From Gulosibacter sp. 10 (GTDB lineage Bacteria > Actinomycetota > Actinomycetes > Actinomycetales > Microbacteriaceae), in NCBI RefSeq assembly GCF_900163695.1, contig NZ_FUIC01000033.1:1-64000 (forward strand): DNA of 64,000 nt, given 5' to 3'. This document shows, piece after piece, positions 1-7,258 of this stretch (its first letter is position 1; each line of letters begins with the position of its first letter). A program made the position numbers and the translations under genes. Under the pieces are notes generated by a model that searched no databases, had not been told where the DNA came from, and saw only the letters and a program-made list of their open reading frames with translations.

Positions 1-175
1 GGCGGGGCCGACGTGGGGCCGGCGTGGGGCCGGGGCGTGGCCTTCGGGGACAGGCTCGTCGGGCAGGGACGGGCTCGCGGGCGGAGGCGAGTGCGTCGAA
101 CGGGTACGAGTACGGGTGCGGCCGCACGAACACGGGTTCCGCGCCCCGGCGCGACGGCCCGTAGCCGGTCCGAGT
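1..175. other. Non-coding left edge
   Basis: No convincing gene lies before the VOC gene at 307. The first ~50 bases are low-complexity, with GTGGGGCCGGC repeated about three times. Together with the hairpin at 176-240 this makes up the ~300-base spacer at the left edge. A gene ending just outside the window cannot be judged. Confidence 0.5.
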
Positions 176-240
176 GCACGGATGCGTCGAAGTTCGCGGT
201 TATGGGCCGCGCATAACCGCGAACTTCGACGCATCCGTGC
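176..240. repeat. Intergenic inverted repeat, copy 1
   Basis: Two 29-base arms (176-204 and 212-240) are fully complementary around a 7-base loop. The core reads GATGCGTCGAAGTTCGCGG, and the other arm is its exact complement. It belongs to a family of nine such elements here; this copy carries the GAAGT/ACTTC variant of the usual GCAGT/ACTGC, changed on both arms. It lies upstream of the VOC gene and could act as a bidirectional terminator for an unseen upstream gene or as a REP-like element. Confidence 0.9.
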
Positions 241-306
241 CGCGGCTCCCACGGCGCTTCCCGGCGCACCGGCTACGATCGCCGCATTCGGACCGAGAGG
301 ATCCCC

Positions 307-723
307 ATGACCGCATACACCGGCCCGGTGGTCGGCACCGTCGTCTGCCTGCCTGCGAAGGACCTCGACAGGGCGCTGGACTTCTACGCGAGCGTGTTCG
401 CGCTGCCCGCGCTCGAGGCGGAGGGCGAAATGGTCGTCGTCGAGCTGCCGAACCTCTCGCTGTTCCTCATCGCGGAAGAGGAGTTCGCGTCCTACAGCGG
501 CAGGGTCGGCCGCGGCGTGCAGTACCCCTCCGCCGGCACCGGCGTGATCCTCAGCTGCGCGGTCGAGTCGCGCGAGGCGCTCAACGCGATGCTCGACGCC
601 GCTGCGGCGCACGGCGGCGCGGTTCCGAATCCACCCGCGGCGGACGAGGAGCTGAACCTCTACCTCGGCTACTTCTTCGACCCCGACGGGCATCACTGGG
701 AGCTCGCGGTCTCCGAGCGGTAG
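307..723 (+). CDS. VOC (glyoxalase-fold) family protein
   Basis: A 138-residue protein with the size and shape of a single vicinal-oxygen-chelate (glyoxalase/bleomycin-resistance) subunit. The N-terminal stretch with KDLDRALDFYASVFALP is the usual first beta-alpha unit, and the C-terminal FFDPDGHHWEL is the typical last metal-side strand (residues ~124-134). VOC proteins bind a divalent metal and act in isomerisation, ring cleavage or drug sequestration; the substrate cannot be told from sequence. The ATG has a GAGAGG ribosome site 5 bases upstream. It stands alone, convergent with the next gene 18 bases away. The family call is firm, the function open. Confidence 0.85.
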   Translation: MTAYTGPVVGTVVCLPAKDLDRALDFYASVFALPALEAEGEMVVVELPNLSLFLIAEEEFASYSGRVGRGVQYPSAGTGVILSCAVESREALNAMLDAAAAHGGAVPNPPAADEELNLYLGYFFDPDGHHWELAVSER

Positions 724-741
724 GACCGCGGCGGTCCGCCC

Positions 742-1485
742 TCAGCGCCAGGTGCCCTCCTGCCAGGGCCATCCCGGTTCCGCAAGCAGCGAGAGTTCGC
801 CCCGGAGACTGCCGAACTCGCATTGGAGCAGCGCCGCGTACTTCTGCCAGCTCCCGCACTCCGCCTCCCTCAACGGCTGAGCGGCCTGCTGCGTGAGCCT
901 GCGCGCCTCGTTCTCCGACGCGTGCCCCGCCGCGCATCCCAGGCGGATCCAGAAAGCCAGCCGGGCGACCGCGGCGGCGAGCTCCTCCTCGCCCTCCGCC
1001 GCGGCGAGGTCCTCCCGCCCGTCCTCGAGGGCGCTGCGCCAAGCCGGCTCGCGCAGCGCGCCGAGGTCGCGGAGCAGCTGGTCGATCTTGCGATGCCAGC
1101 GGTCATCGGCGGTATCCGGCGCGAGCGCCCAGCGGCCGTGATCGAGGTGATGCCGCTCGACCTCCACCGCCGCAAGACCGAGCAGCCACGCGTCGGTTCG
1201 CTGACGGGGCCGGGACGGGCCCTCGAGGCCGCGCAGATCGGCCGGGGTGAATCCCGAGCCGCCCGTGCTCCGCACTCCGGCGCCGTTCCCGGCGCGCCCC
1301 GCTTCGGACGAGCCGGCCGCACGCTCAGACGAAGCGCCGGATGCCCCGCGCTTCCGGCGCCTGTCCATCCACACCGCCGCCCCGGCGATGACGAACACCA
1401 CCGCCACGAGCCACCACGGCATGCCGTCGCTCTGCGTCCCCCGGCCGGGAATGAAGATGAACCCCGGGATCGGAGCCTCAACCAC
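742..1485 (-). CDS. Membrane-anchored protein, partner of the DUF1266-like protein
   Basis: About 247 residues from a GTG at 1485, chosen because a GGAG site lies 7 bases upstream and the GTG overlaps the stop of the preceding gene, suggesting translational coupling. An internal ATG at 1422 would give 226 residues beginning MPWWLVAVVF. One membrane segment (about residues 22-40) is followed by a basic stop-transfer RRRKR, an Ala/Gly/Ser-rich linker and a soluble helical domain containing DAWLLGLAAVEVERHH and ARLAFWIRLGCAAGHAS. The soluble domain resembles the shape of the neighbouring DUF1266-like domain, but I cannot assign it. Likely membrane-tethered with a cytoplasmic domain; function unknown. 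Confidence 0.65.
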   Translation of the reverse strand: MVEAPIPGFIFIPGRGTQSDGMPWWLVAVVFVIAGAAVWMDRRRKRGASGASSERAAGSSEAGRAGNGAGVRSTGGSGFTPADLRGLEGPSRPRQRTDAWLLGLAAVEVERHHLDHGRWALAPDTADDRWHRKIDQLLRDLGALREPAWRSALEDGREDLAAAEGEEELAAAVARLAFWIRLGCAAGHASENEARRLTQQAAQPLREAECGSWQKYAALLQCEFGSLRGELSLLAEPGWPWQEGTWR

Positions 1486-2602
1486 CGGCGGGCTCCGCCC
1501 TTCGGCGGCCCCAGAAGGATTCGGCCCGGCGCAGCAGCGGCGCTCCCGGCTCCAGGAGCTCCTCCGCCTCGAGCGCATCGCGGAAACGCCCCTGCGCGGG
1601 CGGCACCGGCATATCCCACGGCACGTCGTGCCAGGGCGACATGGCCAGCACCAGCGCCTGCTGCCTGGCCATGTCCAGCACATCCGTCTCGCGCTCCTGC
1701 TCGCCTCCGACCGAGTGCCAGTACCACCGGGCCACGCGGAAATGCTCGCCGACCTCGGGCCAGCTTCCGTAGCAGGCCCGCATCTCGTCGACCTGCTCGA
1801 GCAGGAAGTCCATCCCCTCCTCCACCGTGAGGTAGCCGGCCGCAGTGCCGGCGCGCACGAGCATCGCGAACCGGACGAGATCCCAGGCGGTGAAGTCCAC
1901 GCGCATGATCCCCCGGTCGTCGGCCCTGGCGCGACGGAACCGCCACAGCCGCTCGGCGGCCTCCTCATCGCCGGCCCGCGCCTCGAGCATCGCCTCGACC
2001 GCGAAGGCTTCCCCCTCGTCGAGCGCCGCCGCGTTCTCGCGCTCGAGGTTGAACGGCACGCGATGCCCGGCGACATGGAGCCAGTGCAACTGCTCGAGGA
2101 GCGCGTGCCGGGTTCGGATGCCCCAGTCGCGGATCAGCATCCGCCGGGTCCAGTCGCCGTCGACGCCGGGGAGCCGATCCCAGATGGCCTGATGCCAGAA
2201 CGCGAACGGCAGCGCGAGCGCCAGCGGCCAATGCCGCGGCTCGGCCTCGAAATCCTCCGGGCGATCCCAGCGCTCCTCCGGACGGTCCCAGCGGAACCTC
2301 CACGCGTCGTTGATGATCCGCCGCTCCTCGGGCGTCGCGATCTCCCACCAGTAGTCGGTCTCGACAAGCCCCTTCCCGAGCGCCATCTGCGCGTCGCGCT
2401 CCGCGTCGGAAGCCGCGGCTTCCGCGGCCTGCGCTTCGCGCCGCGCCTCCGCCTCCGCGCGCCCGACCGCCTCGGCTTCGGCGCGCTGCCGCCTCCGCCG
2501 CAATCGCGGCAGGTAGCCGTAGAGGAAGAACAGCAGCGCGAGGATGAGCACCCCGAACACCGCGAGCAGAGAGAACTCCTCCGGGCTCATGCCGAATATC
2601 AC
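1478..2602 (-). CDS. DUF1266-like membrane-anchored protein
   Basis: A 374-residue protein with one N-terminal membrane segment (residues ~10-28) followed by a basic, Ala/Glu-rich coiled region and a soluble domain. The second half contains WGIRTRHALLEQL, GHRVPFN and FTAWDLVRFAMLVRAG, the pattern I associate with DUF1266, a family of unknown function. The GTG start at 2602 has GAGG 7 bases upstream; ATG at 2590 is an alternative. It overlaps the next gene by 8 bases, so the two are one transcription unit and probably one complex. Bacterial DUF1266 proteins often occur near secretion or toxin loci, but nothing of that kind is nearby here. Confidence 0.6.
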   Translation of the reverse strand: MIFGMSPEEFSLLAVFGVLILALLFFLYGYLPRLRRRRQRAEAEAVGRAEAEARREAQAAEAAASDAERDAQMALGKGLVETDYWWEIATPEERRIINDAWRFRWDRPEERWDRPEDFEAEPRHWPLALALPFAFWHQAIWDRLPGVDGDWTRRMLIRDWGIRTRHALLEQLHWLHVAGHRVPFNLERENAAALDEGEAFAVEAMLEARAGDEEAAERLWRFRRARADDRGIMRVDFTAWDLVRFAMLVRAGTAAGYLTVEEGMDFLLEQVDEMRACYGSWPEVGEHFRVARWYWHSVGGEQERETDVLDMARQQALVLAMSPWHDVPWDMPVPPAQGRFRDALEAEELLEPGAPLLRRAESFWGRRRAEPAGG

Positions 2603-2717
2603 CGCGGTACCTCGCCGTCGTCACCCGCATTCCTGCGCCTCACCATAGCAATGGGGAGGGCGCCGGACGGAGGTGGGATTCGCGATGGGGCGGGGCTTTG
2701 AAGGCCCGGGCTCATGG

Positions 2718-2749
2718 AACGGGCCGCCGCGGGGCCGCGGCGGCCCGTT
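2718..2749 (-). terminator. Hairpin after the alcohol dehydrogenase
   Basis: Perfect 15-base arms (2718-2732 and 2735-2749) lie 13 bases past the stop of the minus-strand alcohol dehydrogenase gene. The stem is almost pure GC and no U-tract follows, as is common for actinobacterial terminators. Confidence 0.65.
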
Positions 2750-2762
2750 CACCGATCGAGTG

Positions 2763-3797
2763 CTACGGGGCGACGACCGCGCGGCCTCGCACCGTCCCCT
2801 CGTGCAGGCGGGCGTAGGCCTCGGGCGCCTCGTCGATGGAGTAGCGCTCGACGTGCACGCCGATGGAGCCGTTGCGGGCGAGGTCGAGCACCTCCATCAG
2901 CTCCGAGCGCGAGCCCCAGTACGGCGCGCGCACCGAGGCGCCGAAGGGGGTCGAGAAGAAGCCCGTGGCCAGGATGCCGCCGCCGATGCCGACGATCTGG
3001 ATGTCCCCATCCACCGCGACGACCTGGCGCGCGATGTCGATCGTGGGCTGGACGCCGGCGAAGTCGAAGACCGCGTCGGCGCCCCGGCCGCCCGTCAGCT
3101 CGCGGATGCGCTCGACCGCGTGCTCGTCGGAGGCGACGACGTGGTGCGCGCCGACCTCCTTGGCGAGTTCGAGCTTCTCCTCGCTCACGTCGACGGCGAT
3201 GACGGTCGCGCCCGAGACGGCGCGGATGATCTGCACGCCGACGTGGCCGAGGCCGCCCACGCCGATCACGACGGCGACGGCGCCCGCGTGCAGGTGCTCC
3301 TTCGCGGAGACGATGGCGTGGTACGGGGTGAGGCCCGCATCGGTGAGCGACACGACCTCGACCGGGTCGAGGTCGCCGAGCGGCACCAGGTGGCGCTTGT
3401 CGTCCACGATCACGTATTCGGCCATGGCGCCCGGCGCGCCGAGCCCCGGAGGGGTGATGCCGAGATCGGCCGCGTCCGGGCAGTAGTTCTCCTTGCCCTG
3501 CGCGCAGGCGTGGCAGACGCCGCACCCCCACGGCCCGTAGATGGCGTAGGAGCCGCCGAGCTCGATGCCCTCGACGCCCTCGCCGAGCTTGTCGACGACG
3601 CCGGCGCCCTCGTGGCCGAGGGTGAGGGGGAGTCCGTAGGTGTACTGCTCGGCGGGCAGGCCCATGACGAACCAGTCCGAGTGGCAGAGCCCCGCCGCCG
3701 TGACCTTGAGCCGGATCTGCCCGGGGCCGGGCTCCGGGGTGTCGACCTCGACGACCTCGGGCCCCTTGCCGATTTCGCGATACTGAACCGCCTTCAT
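2763..3797 (-). CDS. Zinc-dependent NAD(P) alcohol dehydrogenase (MDR family)
   Basis: A 344-residue medium-chain dehydrogenase that oxidises alcohols or reduces aldehydes with NAD(P). The catalytic zinc site is visible as GLCHSDW near residue 38 and GHEGAG near residue 62. The structural zinc site is the four-cysteine run CGVCHACAQGKENYC. The Rossmann dinucleotide loop is GVGGLGHVG near residue 180. Length is normal for the family, and the ATG has a GAAGGGAG site. It appears monocistronic, with a hairpin after the stop and a 15-base minisatellite upstream. The substrate is unknown; both zinc sites are intact, so it should be active. Confidence 0.92.
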   Translation of the reverse strand: MKAVQYREIGKGPEVVEVDTPEPGPGQIRLKVTAAGLCHSDWFVMGLPAEQYTYGLPLTLGHEGAGVVDKLGEGVEGIELGGSYAIYGPWGCGVCHACAQGKENYCPDAADLGITPPGLGAPGAMAEYVIVDDKRHLVPLGDLDPVEVVSLTDAGLTPYHAIVSAKEHLHAGAVAVVIGVGGLGHVGVQIIRAVSGATVIAVDVSEEKLELAKEVGAHHVVASDEHAVERIRELTGGRGADAVFDFAGVQPTIDIARQVVAVDGDIQIVGIGGGILATGFFSTPFGASVRAPYWGSRSELMEVLDLARNGSIGVHVERYSIDEAPEAYARLHEGTVRGRAVVAP

Positions 3798-3916
3798 GAT
3801 GCTCCCTTCGCAGAACTGTCCGCGCCGATGCGGCGCGCTCCCAGTCTCTCGCGCGCCGGGGCGTCGTTCGCGTGAAAGGCACGTGAATTCTCGGGCGGGA
3901 TGCCGTTCCGGGGTCG

Positions 3917-4018
3917 CCGGTTCGAGAGCCGCCGATTCGGGAGCTGCCGGTTCGGGGTCGCCGGTTCGGGAGCCCCCGATTCGGGAGCCGCCGGTTCGGA
4001 GTCGCCGATTCGGGGCGG
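3917..4018. repeat. 14/15-bp minisatellite, seven units
   Basis: Seven head-to-tail units of the form CCGRTTCGGGAGCCG occur at 3917, 3932, 3947, 3961, 3976, 3991 and 4005, each 14 or 15 bases and alternating CCGGTTC with CCGATTC. They fill the middle of the 363-base spacer between the alcohol dehydrogenase start and the DJ-1 gene end. I see no gene in that spacer. A mixed 14/15 period breaks any reading frame, arguing against a repeat peptide. Confidence 0.85.
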
Positions 4019-4160
4019 ATAGCCGGGCCGAGGGATATCGCGGGGCCGCCCCGCTATCCGCCCCAGGCGCGTCCCCGGGGCGAGCACGCGGTGCCCGCGA
4101 TCGGCGTCACCGCGATCGTCCGCCCCGGTCGCATCCCGGAGCGAGGCACCGGGGCGCGGG

Positions 4161-4871
4161 CTACGGCTCCCGTCGCGCGGGCATCGCGTCGAGCAGCGTG
4201 GCGACGCTCTCGGCGGTCGCCTTCGCGGAGCCGGGGTTCTGGCCGGTGATGAGGGTGCCGTCGACCACGACGTTCGAGACGAACGGGACCAACGCCTTCT
4301 CGTAGCGCGCGCCGCGCCGCTGCGCGTCGGCCTCCGCGTTGTAGGGCACGAGTCTATCGACGCCCGCCAGCCGCTCCTCCAGCCAAGAGAAGCCGGTCAT
4401 CCGCCGCCCGTCGATGAGGAAGGAGCCGTCGGAGAGGCGGACGTCGAGCAGGCCGCAGTACCCGTGGCAGACGGAGGAGACGATGCGGCCGCCCTCGAAC
4501 AGGTCGCGGGCGATGCGCTGCAGCCCCTCGCTCTCGCGGAAGTCGTACATGACGGCGTGGCCGCCCGTGAAGTAGACGGCGTCGAAGTCGGCCGCGTCGA
4601 TCTCCTCGGGATGCAGGGTGCGCTCGAGCAGCGCCATCCTCGCGGGATCCGAGTGCCACGCCTTGGCGCTCGCGTCGTAGTTGGGGAACTTCAACGAGCG
4701 CGGTTCGAGCGGGGCGCCGCCGCCCTCGGGGCTGACGATGACCTGCTCGAAGCCGTGCTCCTCGAACACCTCCCACGCGTGGGTGAGCTCCGAGAGCCAC
4801 AGCCCGGTGGGATGCTCGGAGTCGCCGTAGCGGTCGACATTGGTGACGACGTGCAGGATGCGCTTGGACAT
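4161..4871 (-). CDS. DJ-1/PfpI family protein (Hsp31/glyoxalase III-like)
   Basis: A 236-residue class I glutamine-amidotransferase-fold protein. The nucleophile elbow is SSVCHGYCG with Cys135 and His136, preceded by the FTGGHAVMYD strand (residues 101-110), and Glu28 in PTGLWLSE can fill the conserved acidic position. These are hallmarks of the Hsp31/DJ-1 branch, whose members act as holding chaperones, deglycases or cofactor-free glyoxalase III converting methylglyoxal to lactate. The ATG start has an AGAGG site. It is probably transcribed alone. The active-site set is complete; which of the described activities applies is not decidable here. Confidence 0.88.
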   Translation of the reverse strand: MSKRILHVVTNVDRYGDSEHPTGLWLSELTHAWEVFEEHGFEQVIVSPEGGGAPLEPRSLKFPNYDASAKAWHSDPARMALLERTLHPEEIDAADFDAVYFTGGHAVMYDFRESEGLQRIARDLFEGGRIVSSVCHGYCGLLDVRLSDGSFLIDGRRMTGFSWLEERLAGVDRLVPYNAEADAQRRGARYEKALVPFVSNVVVDGTLITGQNPGSAKATAESVATLLDAMPARREP

Positions 4872-5036
4872 GCGAGCCTCTTCCTGATCGGGTGGGTGCT
4901 GACCGGCCGCTCGGAACCGTGCACCGCGGGTTGCGACCCGCGAGGCGCGCTCCGATGCCGATGGGCGGTACCGTACGCGTCGGTGCTGGATTTCCGGCGG
5001 CCGGCGGCTGTCGACTGGCTGTCCGGGGGCGCCCTG

Positions 5037-5747
5037 CTACGAAGCTCCCAAACCGGGATTGGCAGCCATGAGGGTTTCGATGGTGTCGGCGATCATTTCG
5101 TCCGACCCGTGGACGAGTGCGATCCACACGTTGTCGAGAAATGCATAAACGATGGTCGCGGTGTCGTGCACACCGCCGGGTACTTCGTACTCGAATACGG
5201 GAACGCCGTTCAGCGAGGTCTCTGTAAGACCGTCATCCCCACGCAAGCCGTTGATCAGTGCGTGCAGTCCCTCGTCGTCGAGTTCCACCACCCATTGCCA
5301 CGTAACGAATTCCCAGCCGTATCCCCAGCTGCAGCCGTGCACGCTCTGAGCATCGTCCATCGCACTGCTCGCGACCGGCCCGGCAAGGTTGTAGAACACC
5401 TCTGTGTCCACCTCGGTCACGGATTCCTCGATCGTGAGTTCACCGTGACCGGGATAGTTCTCCACCCAGTCCTCTGCTGCTTGGTACAGACCGGGGTTCA
5501 GCTGCTCGCAGCCCGGCACGACCAAGGGCTCCGGCTCCCCTGAGCTTTCAGTCTCTACTGCCTCGACCTCCGACGGCGCCGTCTCCTCGGCATCCGAGCT
5601 GGAAGGCTCCTGTCCCGTGGCTGCCCCGGCGTCAGCCTGCCCGGCCGGCGGGTCCGCCGATCCCGGACCGCCGGCGCATCCTGCCAGTGCAAGCACCAGC
5701 GCCGCCGCGACGAACACGCCTCCGTACCGGTTCTTCCGAATACCCAC
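5037..5747 (-). CDS. Secreted lipoprotein, function unknown
   Basis: A 236-residue protein with a lipoprotein signal: basic start, hydrophobic stretch and lipobox LAGC, so Cys24 would be lipidated and the protein held on the outer face of the membrane. A Ser/Glu/Ala-rich disordered stalk (about residues 25-75) leads to a ~150-residue globular domain rich in Trp and Val with two Cys. The GTG start at 5747 has GGAG 9 bases upstream. It lies divergent to a small membrane protein across an inverted repeat. I do not recognise the domain. Confidence 0.75.
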   Translation of the reverse strand: MGIRKNRYGGVFVAAALVLALAGCAGGPGSADPPAGQADAGAATGQEPSSSDAEETAPSEVEAVETESSGEPEPLVVPGCEQLNPGLYQAAEDWVENYPGHGELTIEESVTEVDTEVFYNLAGPVASSAMDDAQSVHGCSWGYGWEFVTWQWVVELDDEGLHALINGLRGDDGLTETSLNGVPVFEYEVPGGVHDTATIVYAFLDNVWIALVHGSDEMIADTIETLMAANPGLGAS

Positions 5748-5823
5748 CCGAATCAGCTCCTCGACGCAGTCTGAAAATCACGCTTCTGCGATTAGATCAC
5801 GCCCGGGCATCCCTGCTTTGCAT

Positions 5824-5882
5824 CAGATGCGTCGCAGTTCGTCGTCATGCCCGGTACATAACAGCGAACTGCGACGCATCTG
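5824..5882. repeat. Intergenic inverted repeat, copy 2
   Basis: Arms of ~26 bases begin CAGATGCGTCGCAGTTCG and end with the complement, but the inner ends mismatch at a few positions (GTCGTCATG against CATAACAGC). Unlike most copies it lies between two divergent genes (lipoprotein on the minus strand, small membrane protein on the plus strand), where a terminator would have no obvious role. Confidence 0.85.
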
Positions 5883-5991
5883 CGAAAGCAGCTGCGCGAG
5901 TGAGGCCCAGTGCGCCGCAGTGCGCTCCCGCCCCGGGCTCAGCGGAGCGCACTACCCTTGGCGCGAAAATCGACGGCTGGAGGGGCTCCGC

Positions 5992-6213
5992 ATGGCGACG
6001 CAGCGATCGAGACGACCACCCCGGCGCGGAATCGCGCCCGGACTGGCGCTGTTCATCGCCCTCGGGTTCACCGCGATCGCGATATGGGCTGCAGCCGCCG
6101 GCCAGCTGAAACTCTCCATCAGCCAGTTGATCCTGGCACTCGTGTGGTTCATATGGTTCTTCGTCGAGCTCCACCGCAAGCGGCAGGGGCCGGCGGATCC
6201 GCAGGCGCACTGA
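5992..6213 (+). CDS. Small two-helix membrane protein
   Basis: A 73-residue protein starting at the ATG at 5992, behind a GGAGGGG ribosome site. The basic N-terminus (RSRRPPRRG) is followed by two hydrophobic helices (about residues 16-38 and 43-60) with a short hydrophilic turn, ending in a charged tail. Such proteins are widespread and uncharacterised. The basic N-terminus predicts both ends inside. No functional motif is seen; the strong ribosome site and clean hydrophobic pattern support a real gene. Confidence 0.65.
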   Translation: MATQRSRRPPRRGIAPGLALFIALGFTAIAIWAAAAGQLKLSISQLILALVWFIWFFVELHRKRQGPADPQAH

Positions 6214-6403
6214 CTCCGAGCAGGCGACGATCCCCGGAGCCTCGCGCGAGGGCACCGCTCGGGCGCACGATGCGGGGCTTCAGCCAGACCGTGCCCCTGT
6301 CGCATTCGTTCCACTCGACGCGAGCGATCTTGCCACCGGTTCGGGCCGACTGGAGCTTCCTCGTCCGTGAGGGTTCCGAGCTTGTCTCACTAGGGTGGCG
6401 GGC

Positions 6404-7066
6404 ATGTTCTCGAACGGGAAGAGACGACGGCGCGCCAAGAAGGTCGGCCCCGGCGACGGGCATCCGCTCCAGCGGTTCCGCTGGTGGCAGCCGTTCTCCC
6501 GGTCGCTCCTCCACCTTCGGCTCGTCGAGGAGGACGGACGGCGGCGCATCTGGTCGGTCGACGTTCGGCACGGCGGAGATTCGGAGGGCAACGTCAAGGC
6601 GCAGCTCTACCGGGACGGCATCCACCACGCCACGTCGAAGCTCCCGGCGGCCTTCCCCGTCCCGGGCGGCACCATCGAGGTGGAGACGAGCAGCTACGGG
6701 CTCAAGCGCTGCCACTTCGTGACCGCAGACGGGGCCGAACATCAGCTCTCCCCGGACCGCGCCTCCGCCGAGGGACGGCGCGCGTGGCTCGACCGCGAGC
6801 ACCGCGGCCTCAGCAGGCTCATCGGCGCCGTGTCCATCGCGATCCTCCTCGTCTCCCTCGTGCTCGGAATCCCGCAGATCGTGGAGCAGATCACCCGCAT
6901 CCCCTGGGTCGCGGAGCACATCGGCACCTTCACCTCGCCCATCCACCTGCCCGCGGCGTTCAACGTCTCGCTCATCATCGCCTCCCTCCTCGCGAGCACC
7001 GAGCGGGCGCTCCGGCTGCGCAACAACTGGCTCCTCGACGGCGGTCTGTTCGACGGCGAGGAGTAG
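6404..7066 (+). CDS. Membrane protein, function unknown
   Basis: About 220 residues from the ATG at 6404 (AGGGTGG upstream; a GTG at 6395 is in frame). A soluble N-terminal domain of ~135 residues, rich in beta-prone stretches such as LLHLRLVEEDGRRRIWSVDV and TIEVETSSYG, is followed by two membrane helices (about residues 138-160 and 184-200) and a short acidic tail. The pattern is of a cytoplasmic beta domain tethered to the membrane. It stands alone between the small membrane protein and an inverted repeat. No assigned function. Confidence 0.7.
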   Translation: MFSNGKRRRRAKKVGPGDGHPLQRFRWWQPFSRSLLHLRLVEEDGRRRIWSVDVRHGGDSEGNVKAQLYRDGIHHATSKLPAAFPVPGGTIEVETSSYGLKRCHFVTADGAEHQLSPDRASAEGRRAWLDREHRGLSRLIGAVSIAILLVSLVLGIPQIVEQITRIPWVAEHIGTFTSPIHLPAAFNVSLIIASLLASTERALRLRNNWLLDGGLFDGEE

Positions 7067-7095
7067 CTCCGGGGCAGGCGCGAGCCCGGACGCAT

Positions 7096-7154
7096 CAGAT
7101 GCGTCGCAATCTGCGGTTATGCGCGACTCATAACCGCGAACTGCGACGCATCTG
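7096..7154. repeat. Intergenic inverted repeat, copy 3
   Basis: Arms begin CAGATGCGTCGCA and end TGCGACGCATCTG, with a GGTTATG/CATAACC inner part around a short loop. It lies between two genes reading the same way (membrane protein, then dNTP triphosphohydrolase), 30 bases after the first stop, a position compatible with transcription termination. Confidence 0.9.
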
Positions 7155-7258
7155 TGCGGACCCGTAGCCCGGCAGCCGGGCCCGTGCGAGCGGCCACGCG
7201 GACGGCCCGGCCCGTCCGAAGCGCTCGCGCCCGCGCCCGATCTGCCACACTGATCCCC

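Noticed and set aside
176-240. Terminal inverted repeat of an insertion sequence
   Set aside because: Both arms are adjacent with only a 7-base loop and no transposase frame lies within or near any copy.
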